From the NCBI GenBank assembly GCA_003956705.1, contig QZCP01000142.1, forward strand, positions 7,955 to 71,954: a stretch of 64,000 nucleotides of DNA. Direction: 5' to 3'. The notes under the pieces are model-generated. The model was not told the DNA's origin and ran no database searches. It was given only the letters and a program-made list of their open reading frames with translations. Positions 1 to 39,797 of the stretch are shown here, piece by piece; position 1 is the stretch's first letter, and each line of letters starts with the position of its first letter. This stretch comes from Brevipalpus yothersi. Lineage: Eukaryota > Arthropoda > Arachnida > Trombidiformes > Tenuipalpidae. Made by a program: the position numbers and the translations under genes.

Positions 1-46
<46 letters not shown>
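1..46 (+). repeat. (GA)n microsatellite
   Basis: Uninterrupted GA dinucleotides at the window start; the array probably extends upstream. Confidence 0.98.
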
Positions 47-48
<2 letters not shown>

Positions 49-599
49 CGTGCATTTGGCGCCGAAAGTGGCCTTTCAGTTGCATCACGATTTCAACCAG
101 AAAGCGGACTTTCGCTGTTTTTTTCTCTCTCTTTTTCTCTTTCTTTCTCTTTCTCTCTTCCTTTCTATTGCCTTGCTTCTTTGGTGTTGTTGTGTGTACA
201 ATCTGACTTATATTTTGAACATCGTGAAATGCACGCATTTGCTACCATCTTTACGGACATTTCACTACACACACATTTATACACAACGACTGCTGGTGCT
301 GCTGGCGGAACACGAAATCGGTCAAATTTGTATTTGCATAAACCATATTGTCGCATGACAAATCGGATAATTAATTGATCTTTATCGTCAACAGTGTACT
401 AATGATAATTGGGGCTTTTTTACACTTGAATTCAACTTTAATTGCATACACATACATCATATGACTGAGCTGGGTTGACCTGATTGAATTTTGATATTCA
501 ATTTATTTAGAATATTTTGCCAATCAAATTATCTTTCCATGAATTTCTTATACTAATAATTTTTTCCCTTTCTTTCTCTCCCATCATCATTATTATTAG
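1..599. other. Region upstream of the first recognised dys exon
   Basis: Starts with a (GA)n run (1-46) followed by pyrimidine-rich sequence. No initiator exon for dys could be picked out. The branch/acceptor region immediately before 600 shows this is intron sequence at least at its 3' end. Confidence 0.6.
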
Positions 600-27476
<26,877 letters not shown>

Positions 27477-28494
27477 TGATGGCTAATTGTTGTTGAACAA
27501 AAAAGCTCATCAAAATTTTCAATGTCAAAAAAACTTTTCCAACATCCACTTACACCATACATGCAAATTTTCATATCATGAAAATGATACGTATTCCATT
27601 TTGATCCGATATGCAATTGATGATGAGGTAGAAATGTTTCAAAATGGTTGATTCTATCTCCTTCTCTCCATAATCAACTTCCCGGTTCGATTAAATCCAT
27701 ACCCACAACTGGACATTAACTCTAGTCATCAGTAAAGCTTGAAGGACACAACCTTGAGCAAAAGAGAGCATCTCGAGTGGAGATTAAATCATACATTTCG
27801 TCATCTTCATAATCTTAACATATCTCTTTCTCTCTCTTCTCCTCCTGATTTCGTTCCCTTATCATCATCACACACACACTCACACACACATATACACTAA
27901 ACACTACAGTGGTTACTTAATCATGGTAAATCATCCATTGTTGTGACCTTCTTCGGCCTTTTATTCTTCTTCGAAAATGATACACACAGTGTTACCTCCC
28001 ACCATTCCGCCCACACTGTATAAGCGGCATATTGTGGCTATGTTTAACATACATACACGAGGTAGTTTCGATGCAAACAAGTCTGATATTCTTGCCTTCT
28101 TCTTCTTCTTCTGGTGCCCAAAGTTGAGGGAAAAGAGAAAAGAAATATAAGGGATGAAAAGAATTTTTTTCTTCTCCTTATGGAAGATTATACATTCATC
28201 GAAAGCATTTGAAATTCTTACCATTCCCTTTATCGTGGGAATATTTCTGGACCATCCCCAGGTATAAGGCCACTTATGAGTGTGGCCGAAAATGTGCTCT
28301 CTCTCTCTCTCTCTTACATATACACACATACGTGGCCGATCTTTTACCTGTTCCAAACAAAAGGATAAATTTGGGCACAATGTGTGTCGATGAGCAAACG
28401 CCAAAGGGTAAGTTTAATTTACATTATACATGTATATACACATCTCACAGTAAAACTGTGCTCATTTTCATATTGAAAAAAATTTTTATTTTGG

Positions 28495-28500
28495 AATAAA
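28495..28500 (+). terminator. dys: Candidate poly(A) signal of dys
   Basis: First AATAAA seen downstream of the dys stop codon, about 1.0 kb into the presumed 3' UTR. Use is unproven. Confidence 0.35.
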
Positions 28501-28852
28501 AGCTAATTGAGGTAGAATAGATGGTGGAGAGAGAGAAAAAATTCAAAAAGACTCTCTTACAAAGTGAAAAAAAGTTTGTTGAGAGGTGTTCTTGTTCTGA
28601 GAATACGGAAGAAGATGAAGAAGAGGAGATGAAGCAGAATGGATGCTGAAAAATGCTAAGCAAAAAGGGGAGAAATGATGATGATGATGGTGTGGTGTAG
28701 ACGTAAGATTCACGTATTTATAGTCCGTTTATAGGATTGCTCCTGGAAAAAAGGATCCGGTTTCATGATGATGATAAGAGAATTCATATACATATTCCTG
28801 AGTATCATCATCTTTTAAACAATGTTTTTGGAGGATGAACATTGCCCTATAC

Positions 28853-28855
<3 letters not shown>

Positions 28856-28902
<47 letters not shown>

Positions 28903-28913
28903 AAGAAAGAGAG
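28856..28913 (+). repeat. (GA)n with GAAA end
   Basis: GA array in the intergenic region downstream of dys. Confidence 0.95.
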
Positions 28914-29693
28914 CTAGCAAATCACTAGTAAAAGAGCATCAATCAGTCATTAGTATCATATCCGCTTCGTAGATCATCATTAAATTGATCACATCTCTTT
29001 TTTATTCTCTCATACACTCTGCATCTTTTCCATTTATGTGTGTATGGAAATGGCAATGATCTACACCTCAGCAGCCGATAGAGCGATGAGAATGGCCTCA
29101 AACCTTTCTCTATTCGCTGTGTAGAAGTGAGCAAGTTTTGCCTTGTCTCTCCGACTTTTGAGTTTTTTACAACTTTGATTGAAAGCTTTATTTATTGAGA
29201 ATTGATCTTCCCTTCATACTGAGATCGATGGAGAGAAGTCTAACAATATGGTTGATTTACGAGTGATATTCAATTACTATATTTTACAGCATCGTTTTCT
29301 CACCATTTCAGTACCTTTTCATTGACTTTGCCTTTCCTATAAATGAACTCATAGAGGATTGGCCATAGAGGTTTGGGCGAGAAAAAGGCGAGAGATCTTT
29401 ATGAGTAGCAATTTTGCAGAGATTATTCTTACACCGCTTCTACTGAGCTGCTTCCTCTTCTTCTGTTTTTCGCTTATCTTCATGTTCTGATATAGGGAAA
29501 CTCATGAGCTGAGATGGAATGGTCAATAAATTGAATGTATGTGTACACAATTGGAAGGGAAAAAAATGCTCCAATTAAAATTGAGATACAGAAATGGATG
29601 TAAAAAAAAGTTCCGATATTGTTCGTCAAATTTTGTTTCCAGGTCAATTGTCAGTAGAATGTTAAATCTAAGTTGGGAAGTTGAGAAAAAGGA

Positions 29694-30378
29694 NNNNNNN
29701 NNNNNNNNNNNNNNNNNNNNNNNNNNNNNNNNNNNNNNNNNNNNNNNNNNNNNNNNNNNNNNNNNNNNNNNNNNNNNNNNNNNNNNNNNNNNNNNNNNNN
29801 NNNNNNNNNNNNNNNNNNNNNNNNNNNNNNNNNNNNNNNNNNNNNNNNNNNNNNNNNNNNNNNNNNNNNNNNNNNNNNNNNNNNNNNNNNNNNNNNNNNN
29901 NNNNNNNNNNNNNNNNNNNNNNNNNNNNNNNNNNNNNNNNNNNNNNNNNNNNNNNNNNNNNNNNNNNNNNNNNNNNNNNNNNNNNNNNNNNNNNNNNNNN
30001 NNNNNNNNNNNNNNNNNNNNNNNNNNNNNNNNNNNNNNNNNNNNNNNNNNNNNNNNNNNNNNNNNNNNNNNNNNNNNNNNNNNNNNNNNNNNNNNNNNNN
30101 NNNNNNNNNNNNNNNNNNNNNNNNNNNNNNNNNNNNNNNNNNNNNNNNNNNNNNNNNNNNNNNNNNNNNNNNNNNNNNNNNNNNNNNNNNNNNNNNNNNN
30201 NNNNNNNNNNNNNNNNNNNNNNNNNNNNNNNNNNNNNNNNNNNNNNNNNNNNNNNNNNNNNNNNNNNNNNNNNNNNNNNNNNNNNNNNNNNNNNNNNNNN
30301 NNNNNNNNNNNNNNNNNNNNNNNNNNNNNNNNNNNNNNNNNNNNNNNNNNNNNNNNNNNNNNNNNNNNNNNNNNNNNN
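29694..30378. other. Assembly gap (685 N)
   Basis: Run of N. The right flank is (GA)n, suggesting the assembly broke in a microsatellite. Open frames crossing it are meaningless. Confidence 1.
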
Positions 30379-31600
30379 GAGAGAGAGAGAAAGGAAAAGA
30401 GATTGAAATGGGTGAAAACACTTGACATGTTTCAGTTTTGGAGGTAAAAATGTTTTGTAGCGTTAAATTGATCTTCTCTTCAGCGAATGAATGAAATTAT
30501 TCACGCTCACTCAATTCCTTCACTAGATTCATTCATTTTCACTTTCCCATTACCAATGACGATACCACATCCTGATACGCTCAGCATGATTCTACTTTCC
30601 CTCTCTTTCTCTTTCTCTTCCCTCTCTTTCACTCTCTATCGTCTCGAAAAATTTCCAACGATATTCCCAGTAACAACATACTGAAATATACTCAAATTCT
30701 TACCCCTTTTCTTCCACTTTTCATTCAAACAGGTAACCATTACAAACCGGATCTTATGGGAAAGGAGGCCATTCAGCTTTCCTCTTCTTCTTCTTCTTCT
30801 TGTGGACCAAACGATCTTTGCTATCATCATGTAATCTGTCATCTGATGATGAAACATGATAAAACTAGAAGATGAACGAAATGACGTTGAAAGAAGAAAA
30901 AGAAGAGGCTTTGTGTGTGGAGTATGGTTCCACAGAATACAACAATTTTGATGATGATCTAAGTTTGTGAGCCGAACAACTGAGAAATACTTGGAGCTGA
31001 ATCGAATTTTGCAGCCACATTGGACATGGACATGGAAATGGATATTTTTTTGTTCAATTGTTGAGAAATGAGTAATGTAACTCACTTTTTGATCACATAT
31101 GGATCAGTATAGCACATTGCTAACAATTTGACTATATTCGACAAACCATCAATTGCCTTGATGATTATTATGGATCATTTTATTGTTAGATGGAAAAATT
31201 TCTTCTAGCATCAAATATTTACAAAATATTTTGCCTAAATTTGCCACTTTGTCTATTGATACATCCCCATAATTTTACACACGTATCAACGTGACATATT
31301 CAACTTATTCATAGAGTATAAATTCTTTGAAACATTTTGAAAATATTCATTATCTAACTTCATAACCTTACTGTTTCGCTCTTTTTTTCAAATGAAGAAA
31401 ATATATCATCATCATTTACCATCTCATCATTCGTTTTACAAGATGTTATTAATTCTCATCTGCAACTCACTGATTGTGAGTAGAAAAATTGGCCTTAATA
31501 TTTATTGAGAGAAGAAAAAGAGAAAAAAAGTGGATGTTTTGGCCTCTTTTTCCTTATTTTCTATCCATAATGACGATCTAATATTTGTTAATCGTTCCTT

Positions 31601-31739
<139 letters not shown>

Positions 31740-33912
31740 ACCGATTTTAATCGTCTGCAATGAAACCATTTAAATTGTATAAAAAATAACTGATAATAAT
31801 ACAGTCTGAACAAGCAAATTTTTGTTTCTCTCAATCCGGTATTTTGAGTATAAAACATCCATTTTTACACGTAAAACTGTCCAAAATGACGCTCTTAAAA
31901 AATATTTTCCTCTCTTTCTCTCTCTCTCTCTCTCCGATTTTATCCAATTATTTTTTCATGTCCTTAAGCAATATCTAGTCAAATTGAACATTCAATACTC
32001 TCTATCCGATGTTCCAGTCAGAATTTATCAGCCAACGAAATTGAAAGAGAGAGGGAAATATCGGATGATGATACATGACATCCAGCCGTTGGTGATGCAG
32101 GCCACCATCAAAATTTTTCGCCACTTTCACAATATCTCTCTCTCTACATCATACACCAGGCAAGATCACTTTTTATCATCATTATATTCCTCCTCTTTTT
32201 CCAATTTGTCTTCAAGATTCCTCTCTCTCTCTTATTCCAGAGCTCCATTCTCCATTAGTCCATAGTCTTTCATTATCTCCAAGCTATTAGACTGCTCACA
32301 TGTCTGGCGCGCGGCAAACTGTGTGCTAACTAACTGACTAACTAACTAACTTATTAGCATCAAAATTCCCGGGCCAACATTCATTGAGATCCTATCCATA
32401 CAAGACCTGAGGCTTTTTGGCGGGCGTTGAGAAGGACGTCCTGAAGTGGTCTGAAAATCGGGGGATGAACACACACACACACACACACATGAGAAGGGCC
32501 AATATGATGCTGGAGGGCTGTATCTAGGCTGAATAGTCATCTATGGTCAGTAAGATTGTCTTTTGATTTGGCCATCATCATCATTTTTTCCCACTCGAAT
32601 TCAGTATCGCCTCATGATGTAGTAAGCCGAAAATGGCTTGAGGGCACCAAGTGAGGAGTAGAATGAAATGAAACTTGTCCACTTGCTGGAATAAGGTCTG
32701 TATTTTGTGCCCATAATCGCAATCTTTTAGAGCTAATTTTGATTGTAATTCGCTCTTTTGTTGATCATCATTAGAGGCTACATTTTTGGTGAGTAAAACG
32801 GTGAGAGTGACCCTAAAGGGCCGATGATTTGAGTAAAAGTTGAGCAAATTTGAGTCATTTTCTCTCTCTCTCCCCAGAACATCTTTTGTAGAAAACATTA
32901 TGTGTATCGTAGAAAGGTCTCTCTCAAGTAGGCCCTCTTCACATTTATCCACAATCAAACTGTACACTCTTATGAATGGAACTTTTTTTTCGACTCTCAG
33001 TCAAAAGACGTTGGGCCCACCAGAAAAAAAAGTGACGAGATGAGCGAGAAAATTTTTCATTTAACTATATGATCTGCAGCCTTATTTGACCAACTTGGGT
33101 AAGCGTCAATGCAATTTGCTTTTATCATCATTTTGGTCAATCAGTAGAAGAATTACGCTAAATAAGTGTGGTGAAAATCTATTTTTCTCTTACTCCTCTT
33201 CTAACTGTAGCATCTCTTTTCAGGTAAGTATCTGGGCAAAGAAATTTTCTTCTCAATATTCTCATCCATTCTACGTACCCATGGATTTATTTCCACCAGT
33301 TTTCTGATGAGAAATATTCTTTTTAAAGTAGCCCATTCCGAGACAGGTAAGGGGGTTGAGAATAGCAAATTTTCATGGACAATTTCGATGGCAAAACTAT
33401 GTCAAAATATATTTCGCAATCAAATCAGCAATTGATGCTGATTCGTTGTGTGGTGGAAAAACAAAATAAGTTATCTCAAGCCTTTGAAATTCTGGTTGCT
33501 TATGTTGTCAGTGTTTGCGTGTATGTCATTCTCTTTTTGGAATCATCTTGATAAAGGAATTTGAGAGTAGCGTGAGAGAAAAAGAAGAATAAAAGAGAAA
33601 AAGAAAGAGAAGCAGTTCACCATGTGTATATACATGTGTGTGTGTGTGTATATACCTTATTGGCTTTCACAATAGAAAGTTACATGAAATAGTCAAGCAA
33701 ACAATGGAAATGTATTGTTCCATAGATTTCACTGGTAAAGAAGTCACAAAACCCTCAATTACCATTATTGTCTGAGATTATGAAAACATGGATAAGAGAA
33801 AAGTATGAGAGAGAGAGCGGGAGAGAGCGAAAGGGGCTTATGGATCTCATATAATGGGGAAGAAAAAGTTACAGAATTGTACAAAATACAGTAATTTAAG
33901 TTTATTGAATTC

Positions 33913-33915
<3 letters not shown>

Positions 33916-33948
<33 letters not shown>
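33916..33948 (+). repeat. (GA)n microsatellite
   Basis: About 16 units. Confidence 0.95.
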
Positions 33949-33950
<2 letters not shown>

Positions 33951-36362
33951 AAAAAAGAAGAACATTTTGCTCTAGTCCATTATGACTATGGTGGTGGTGG
34001 TGGTGAAAAGAAATCATGGTGGATGCTAATGTGTTGTTCTATTCGCGGTGAAGAAAGGAAAGAGCAGTATGATTCGTATTTATGGAACATCCCAACTTAT
34101 CAGTAGATGGACACCAATAGAATCACTGTAGCCACCATGGTAATGATGATTCTGGAACTGATTTTCCCACACATTCGACCAAATAGTGTGTGTTAGATGG
34201 TTGATGATGGTGAATCGAAATGGGCAGAGCCAAAGGAGGTTGTAATTTTTTCCTTTCATTGAATTCACCAGCAGCAACAGGTTGAATTTTTTTTTTCGCT
34301 GGACATAAGTTGAAAGGTGAATACCTTCGATCTGAGCAAAATGAGAGAATGAAATGAGGGCGGTAAAGAAAGATAAAGAGAAAGAGAGAAAAATTTGTAC
34401 CATTATTGAGCTAAAAAAATTTGGTCTGTGTATACCGTTGCTTCGACATGCGTTTCCTTGGAACTTTTTGGCCTGATTTTCTAGAGACACTTGATTGGCT
34501 AATCTGATCAGCTTGAATTTTTTTCCATGAAACTTTCCAATTCAAAACAACGTTTTTGTATGAGAATTCAGAAAATCATCTCATTTTACTGGTAAAAATC
34601 AACTTTCAATATGCAGGCATCATAATTCTTCGTTCCTGGTGACTAAAGCATGGAAGAAATGATTCTTCCTAGTGATATTCGGGCAATTTTTTGTTTAGGT
34701 ATTTCTTCTGAAGATGAAACTATCCATTGATAAAGCAATTTTAATTCCTAAGACTCCATGTTAGAGAGATTCAAGTAGCACAAGGCAAGATCCTTCTGGA
34801 AAGAAGCTAGGAATTCATCAAAATCAATCATTTTTATGCAGTCACTGCCGAAGGTTCATTTCGAGTGATCAATTTTTTTCTCTTCTCTTCCCATGTGTAG
34901 GTTTGTATTTACTGGTAAAATCAAAGGTTGTTTTATGTTAATCAAACAATTCACTTAATTGTGATTGTTACTTGCTCTCGAGTGCAATAAGATTGAACGG
35001 AACGTTAAATGTACAACAAAGACAAGCTGAACAGGATCAATTTTATGCTAATTTTTGAATTGGTCTGGTAGTTAGTTTCATTTCGATTCCCATTCTTCTT
35101 TTCACAGAACTTGATGCCCACTCGAATTTCAGATGCACCCTGAGCATCCTAGGAGGGTAAAAAATTTGTGTTCACATAGAGAATACAGAGTGTACAATTA
35201 TAGATATGTAACGATAAGTTCACAAGTTTTCGCGGGTACAAAAGTACATGTATGTATATGCAGACAGAGAGAGAGAGGCATAAGCGCAGCAAAAGGCCGG
35301 AGGAAATCGGCAATCTTTTACTTTCCGTTTTGCTTCTTGGCATGATCATCGTTCACTTAGATGTCATTGATTTGTACAAACTGTGAGAGAAAAAGATGGA
35401 GTGTATCAGTGAGAATGGGAATCGGAAATGTCAGAGGTTAGGGCCCTAAAGTCAAACGATTTGCCCTTTGCAATAATGAGGCCACGCGGAATAATTTAAC
35501 CGCTCGTTTGACCAGTGAACATTCTTTCTCTCTCTCTCTTTCTCTGCCTTCCTCTCTGGTAGAGGAATTGTCTGCCGGAGCAAACTCGGGCCATTTGGCA
35601 TGGATGACCACTGGACATGGATACAAGATGAGTGAAAAAAAGTATATTTCTGCTGATCAACGAAACTGAAATCTGTCGCTTGAACATTATAAGTTTCTGC
35701 TTAACCGGTATGCATTACATTCACTTGCAGTTGCTTGATTGTAGAGAGAAAAATATTATTATGCATAATGATGAGAGAGGTAGAGAGAGAGAGACCAAAG
35801 AGAATCACAGGCAAGAGAGGAAGAGAGGAAGAGAGAAGAAGAAGAAGAAGAAGGAGAAGAAAAAGAAGAAGATGGGATGTGGAAAGAAGAATATGAAGAG
35901 TCTAAGCAATCTGCTTCAAGTATCAGGTAACTCTTGGATTTCGTGGGTTGAAGGCGGGCACAATGGACGGAATATATCACGACCAATGGGGAGAAGAAAA
36001 AGTTGAACAGTTGGGAATGAAGTTACATGTTGTATATATGTTGAATATGTGTGTAAGTGAACGATGATGATTATGGAGTTCATTCTATGCACCATGTTAG
36101 ACATGCTGTAATGTCTGGTGTAATCTTGATGTGGTAAAGGAGATAGAAAGAGAGAGAGGGCATAAAAGATCTTTCTTCTTCATCATATAAATTATATTTT
36201 CTATAACAAACGGATTTTATGTTTTCTTATTTGCATCTTCCCTCTTCTCTCTTACTTTCATCACAATCATCCTATAAATACAATGACCAAAATTCATTTC
36301 CACAATATTAAACGCTTGATCATTTGAAACTAGATACTTGACTTCAGCGAAGTCGAGAATAA

Positions 36363-36596
36363 TTAAATCGATTTGGCTGAAGTGAAGTTAAGAACTAATT
36401 GTAAAACTTGGAGCAAAGGAATAAGTTTCCAGAGGATAATCGAAGAAAAGTGATCTTCGTTGCACAAATCGGATGATACCATGCCAAGATTAGAGCCCAT
36501 GAGTCCGAAAATACATTCACATTGTGGCTCCAAATAATGCAGATTAACATTTACCAATTCAACAACTTCAACAACGAAGAGAGGAACAAAATTCAT
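36363..36596 (-). other. Unassigned ATG-initiated open frame (77 aa)
   Basis: A 77-residue frame with a real ATG at 36596, beginning MNFVPLFVVEVVELVNVN and containing PQCECIFGLMGSNLG. It lies in a stretch without microsatellites. No family recognised. It could be a fragment of a lineage-specific gene or chance. Confidence 0.2.
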
Positions 36597-36877
36597 TCAT
36601 AGAACGGAGTTAAATTTTTCAATTTGTAAGAGGAGTTTGCAGCAGTGAATGATCTACATCATTGTTAATAACCCACAGAATTGAATAGGCATGAGTGTAT
36701 ATTCTCGATACAGAAAGGTAAAGAATTGAATACAAAATGAATTGTCGAGTTGTGAGTGGTTTATTCATGAAAAAGAAATTTTTGTGCTTCCCCCAGTTTT
36801 CTTTTACATTAAAATCAATTCTTGTGATTTTTTCGAATTTGATGAACAGGATTCAACAAGAAAATCAGAAGATATAA

Positions 36878-37033
36878 ATGAGCAATATGAAACAATTTGG
36901 AGCTCTCATTCGACAAGTGTACAATAACGAGAGTGAAGAACTCTGAAGTTTCAACAAGAAAGGTGTAATAGTAGGAATACAGGTGGTAGAAAAATATGTT
37001 AGGGCTCTCAAAATGCTAGAAAAAATTGTTTAG
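36878..37033 (+). pseudogene. Possible gene remnant with an internal stop
   Basis: Starting at an ATG at 36878, the frame reads MSNMKQFGALIRQVYNNES, meets TGA at 36944-36946, then continues open for 28 more codons (GVIVGIQVVEKYVRALKML) to TAG. The protein-like composition on both sides of the stop suggests a decayed coding segment. No family recognised. Confidence 0.2.
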
Positions 37034-37368
37034 ATTGAGTTTATACTGCGTTTCGATATTTGAACTTTTCGCATTGTACACTTTGCGACAAACTTTGGCC
37101 ATCTCTTCTTCACTCTATCGATAGTGATCTTAGATATTTCTCGAAACTTTCATCGGATTGCATTTTTGAGCCTTTCAACAGTAGTCACTTTGAGATCCTA
37201 ACATATTATTTCGCCGCTACCAGTACTCTGAAGATCTTTCATCAGCACTTTTTTAATTTAACGAGATCTTCCATAATCATGGAACTCAATAGAAAATCCC
37301 ACCATGAATTTGGTGATTCTGACGGAATGCAAGAGAGGAGACAATAATCCACCAATGATCGATCGGGA

Positions 37369-37761
37369 TCACTTGATTTCCGTCGCGCTGGTTTGTGAGT
37401 ATTTTTCTCGGGCTTTAATTGTAGTCCCTGTGTTATGGTTCTTGTGAAAAGTTAAAAATGAGAAAATGCGAGCCTCAGATTTCCTCTTTCCATGAGAAAT
37501 ATTCGACTTTGAACAATATGGGAAGGTGAATGGACAAAATGATGAAACCAAGCTTTCCCAGTCATTCTCTAGGTGGTTCAACTGGATTGATGCTTTGGTT
37601 CTTATAACCCTAGAAAATAGCTCATGAACAAAAATTAAGACAACAGGAGTTTTAAAATTTTTCTGACCAGCACTCAGATATTGACAATTCAAATGGCAAT
37701 AATCCCTCGGACCACTACACCTAATAGATGGGAAGTAGAAGCAACCTATTGAAAGGTTACC
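37369..37761 (-). other. Unassigned 131-codon open frame
   Basis: Open from just after a TGA (37762-37764) to TGA at 37369. There is no ATG near its start, so it would have to be an internal or last exon or a broken gene. It includes cysteine-containing text RCSGPRDYCHLNCQYLSAG and later FCPFTFPYCSKSN. The length is notable in AT-rich DNA. It lies immediately downstream of TRMT61A on the same strand. No family recognised. Confidence 0.25.
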
Positions 37762-38034
37762 TCAAATATGCATGTCGGAGTTAAGGAGTTGAAAATAGTC
37801 CAACTAGAAGGCGAACTTTTCACTCGATGGCTCGATTGATCAAAGGAGTTATCAGCAGATTGATGGTGTTGAATTATCAATGGTAACTTTCAGAAAAGCG
37901 CTCATCTCTTCGACCCGAGAAAATAATAAAAAGAGATGAATCTAAATCCGACCAAGGATCAGCAGAGTAAAGAGAAAGAAATGACTCGATTGAGAATTCC
38001 CAAGCGCAGCTCTATTGCTGAGTTGATTTGTGAA

Positions 38035-38540
38035 TCAAATCTTGAAAGCAAATGTTAAAAAGCCAGTGTGTCCAGTGATTTGAATTTGTGGGACTATCTT
38101 GAGATGACTAGAAGATTTAACCGAATCTGATGAGGGAATTGGTTCAGATTGATGAGGAGATAATGGATTTTTGTCGGCATCTATATTCTCAAACTGATCA
38201 TCTTCATCGTCCTGGAGAGTAGCTAGGCTCTTCTTCTCTATCTTTGATGAGTTAGATGGTGCCGTCTGGTAATGGAAGAAAATCTCATTTAAATCTACAG
38301 TATTGGCTATCAAAAATGAACTTCTTGTAAACGATGCATCGGAATTGTGATCCTGAGAGCATCTATGAGAATTCGATCTTACCGGCTCAAAATCGTATTG
38401 CTTGAGAGGTATGTTTTTCACTTGATAAGGTCTTTGAAGACACTCAATTGTTTCGATATCGATGAAACAATTTTCTTCCAAAGCGAGTCGAGTTTTCTGG
38501 ACCTGCTCGATACACGGTGAAAAGCAACAAAGACGAGCAC
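38035..38540 (-). CDS. TRMT61A: TRMT61A exon 2
   Basis: Follows acceptor CTTTTATTTTCAG and ends at TGA (38035-38037). It completes a split Gly codon, then GARLCCFSPCIEQVQ, the variable linker and the C-terminal GHTGFLTF motif. The intron is 191 bases. Confidence 0.9.
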
Positions 38541-39344
38541 CTGAAAATAAAAGTCAAATGATTAGCGAAATGTCTGGGAATCTCGAATTCTAATGGCCAT
38601 GAATAACGAGGATGGAAAACTTTCATGCATCTTTGACTGCTGAAAAATTTACATCTTTACGAAGAGAGATGTTAAGTTTTCATCAAGAAAAGTTAGGAGA
38701 CAAGTTTATAGACTTGAGGAGGTATGGCTACCTTGTAGCTTTAATGCATCTCGAGCGAAAGCAATGGCTTTCCATGGATAAGGAATGTCAAGAAAAAGAG
38801 CATCAGCTGCATGATCCAGTCCGAAACCTTGTTCACACACATCTCGATGTTCAGTTTTTACCAGATGCGATACCCCATGATCACTGAACTCTTCATCAGC
38901 TTTTATCAATCTGTCCTGATGAAAATCATAGGAATACAAGAGACCATTCGGTGATATGGTTCGAATGAAAGCGTGAGACAAACTTCCTGATCCAGTTCCA
39001 GCTTCGATAACTACGCAACCAGGCTTCAGGTTCAGCTTGAATAAAATCAAACTTATGTCCACCGTATAGAGTATTTGAGTGCGATGGGGCAGATTGATTG
39101 TCCACAGCTCCGGATTGAAAGCTAGCAAGTACACCCAGCCACGAGGTAACACAAATTTGGAACCATATTTACGACCAATCAAATCGCAATGCTTGATAGA
39201 TCCATACTTGGTGTTGAACGTTTCACCGGGCTTCACTTTGAGGGAGAACATTTTCTTACCACTGACCACAATGAAAATTGTATCACCTTCACGTATTGAT
39301 TCATGTTTTTCCAGAAAATTAGTGGACACTCTTTTCTCCAACAT
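38035..39344 (-). CDS. TRMT61A: tRNA (adenine-58-N1)-methyltransferase catalytic subunit TRMT61A
   Basis: Transfers a methyl group from S-adenosylmethionine to N1 of A58 in the T-loop of tRNAs, working with the non-catalytic TRMT6 subunit (yeast Trm61/Trm6), mainly in the nucleus. Two exons (39344-38732 and 38540-38035) join in frame to 372 residues. The N-terminal beta domain reads FIVVSGKKMFSLKVKPGE. The Rossmann methyltransferase has motif I EAGTGSGSLSHAF and motif IV LFLDIPYPWKA, then CCFSPCIEQVQKT. The C-terminus ends in the family's GHTGFLTFAFK motif. The protein is longer than the roughly 290-residue human enzyme because an acidic/Ser-rich linker of about 100 residues lies before that last motif. 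The start is the ATG at 39344. The GMC gene lies 454 bases upstream on the same strand. Confidence 0.95.
38732..39344 (-). CDS. TRMT61A: TRMT61A exon 1
   Basis: ATG at 39344 through CAAG, with donor GTAGCC beginning at 38731. 204 codons plus one base, covering the N-terminal domain and SAM-binding motifs I-IV. Confidence 0.9.
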
Positions 39345-39797
39345 ACTTCAATCAATCAATCAAAATATGAAATCGAATTAAAACTTATCACTTTTTGAAA
39401 TTCCAGCAAAAATTTCAATCAAAACACAGAACGCGGCATGTTTTGAGCTGTTTTTTATGCCCTCTAGTGGATGCCGATAAAAATGATTCAATTGCAATTA
39501 AAATGAAAAATTTTTAATTTTTGATCAATTCGTTGTTTAATCCTTAATTGGCATTCACACTTTTATGATTGGAATATTTTGATGATTCTGTGGTGTAGAT
39601 TTGGAAAGTTTTTTTCTGGTGACATTTTACAGTGAACAATTGTGTGACAATCCAATGAAATGGAGACGAAAAATATGAAAAGAAATGATGAATTTTATGT
39701 GTATATTATTTTGTTTGTAAAAAATAATTACGAAGAACATTTTATTTTTTTATGAAGATGAGGTATAGTAGAAAAAAAAATTTAGAGAACAAAAATT
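39345..39797. other. Spacer between the GMC gene and TRMT61A
   Basis: 454-base head-to-tail spacer. It must hold the GMC 3' UTR and the TRMT61A promoter/5' UTR. AT-rich; apart from the poly(A)-like hexamer at 39741 nothing specific is visible. Confidence 0.7.
39741..39746 (-). terminator. Candidate poly(A) signal of the GMC gene
   Basis: AATAAA on the minus strand, about 52 bases past the GMC stop codon and well before the TRMT61A start. Position is plausible; use is unproven. Confidence 0.45.

Noticed and set aside
27675..27700. GGTTCGATTAAATCC, resembling a tRNA B box
   Set aside because: Spacing is wrong for a T-loop, and no A box or acceptor stem pairs around it. No tRNA gene was supported anywhere in the window.
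27961..28404. 147-codon minus-strand frame in the dys 3' region
   Set aside because: It includes GA and GAA repeat stretches (REREREH, KKKKK) and no recognisable motif; it lies antisense in a presumed 3' UTR.
29523..30447. Frames of 240-300 codons across the N gaps (also 50337-50814)
   Set aside because: Most codons are N; the sequenced ends are GA/CT repeat or plain AT-rich DNA.
30636..31085. 149-codon minus-strand frame
   Set aside because: Composition follows the TTC/CAT-rich background and an AGA repeat gives RRRRRR. No family resemblance and no ATG near the start.
32581..33005. 138-codon minus-strand open frame
   Set aside because: Protein-like in parts (GHKIQTLFQQVDKFHFILL) but it crosses a GA run and lacks an ATG near the start. 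Not enough to call a gene.
34080..34490. Minus-strand frame with a signal-like MVQIFLSFSLSFFTALISF
   Set aside because: The hydrophobic segment is produced by TCTTTC-rich DNA, so it mimics a signal peptide. The rest has no motif.
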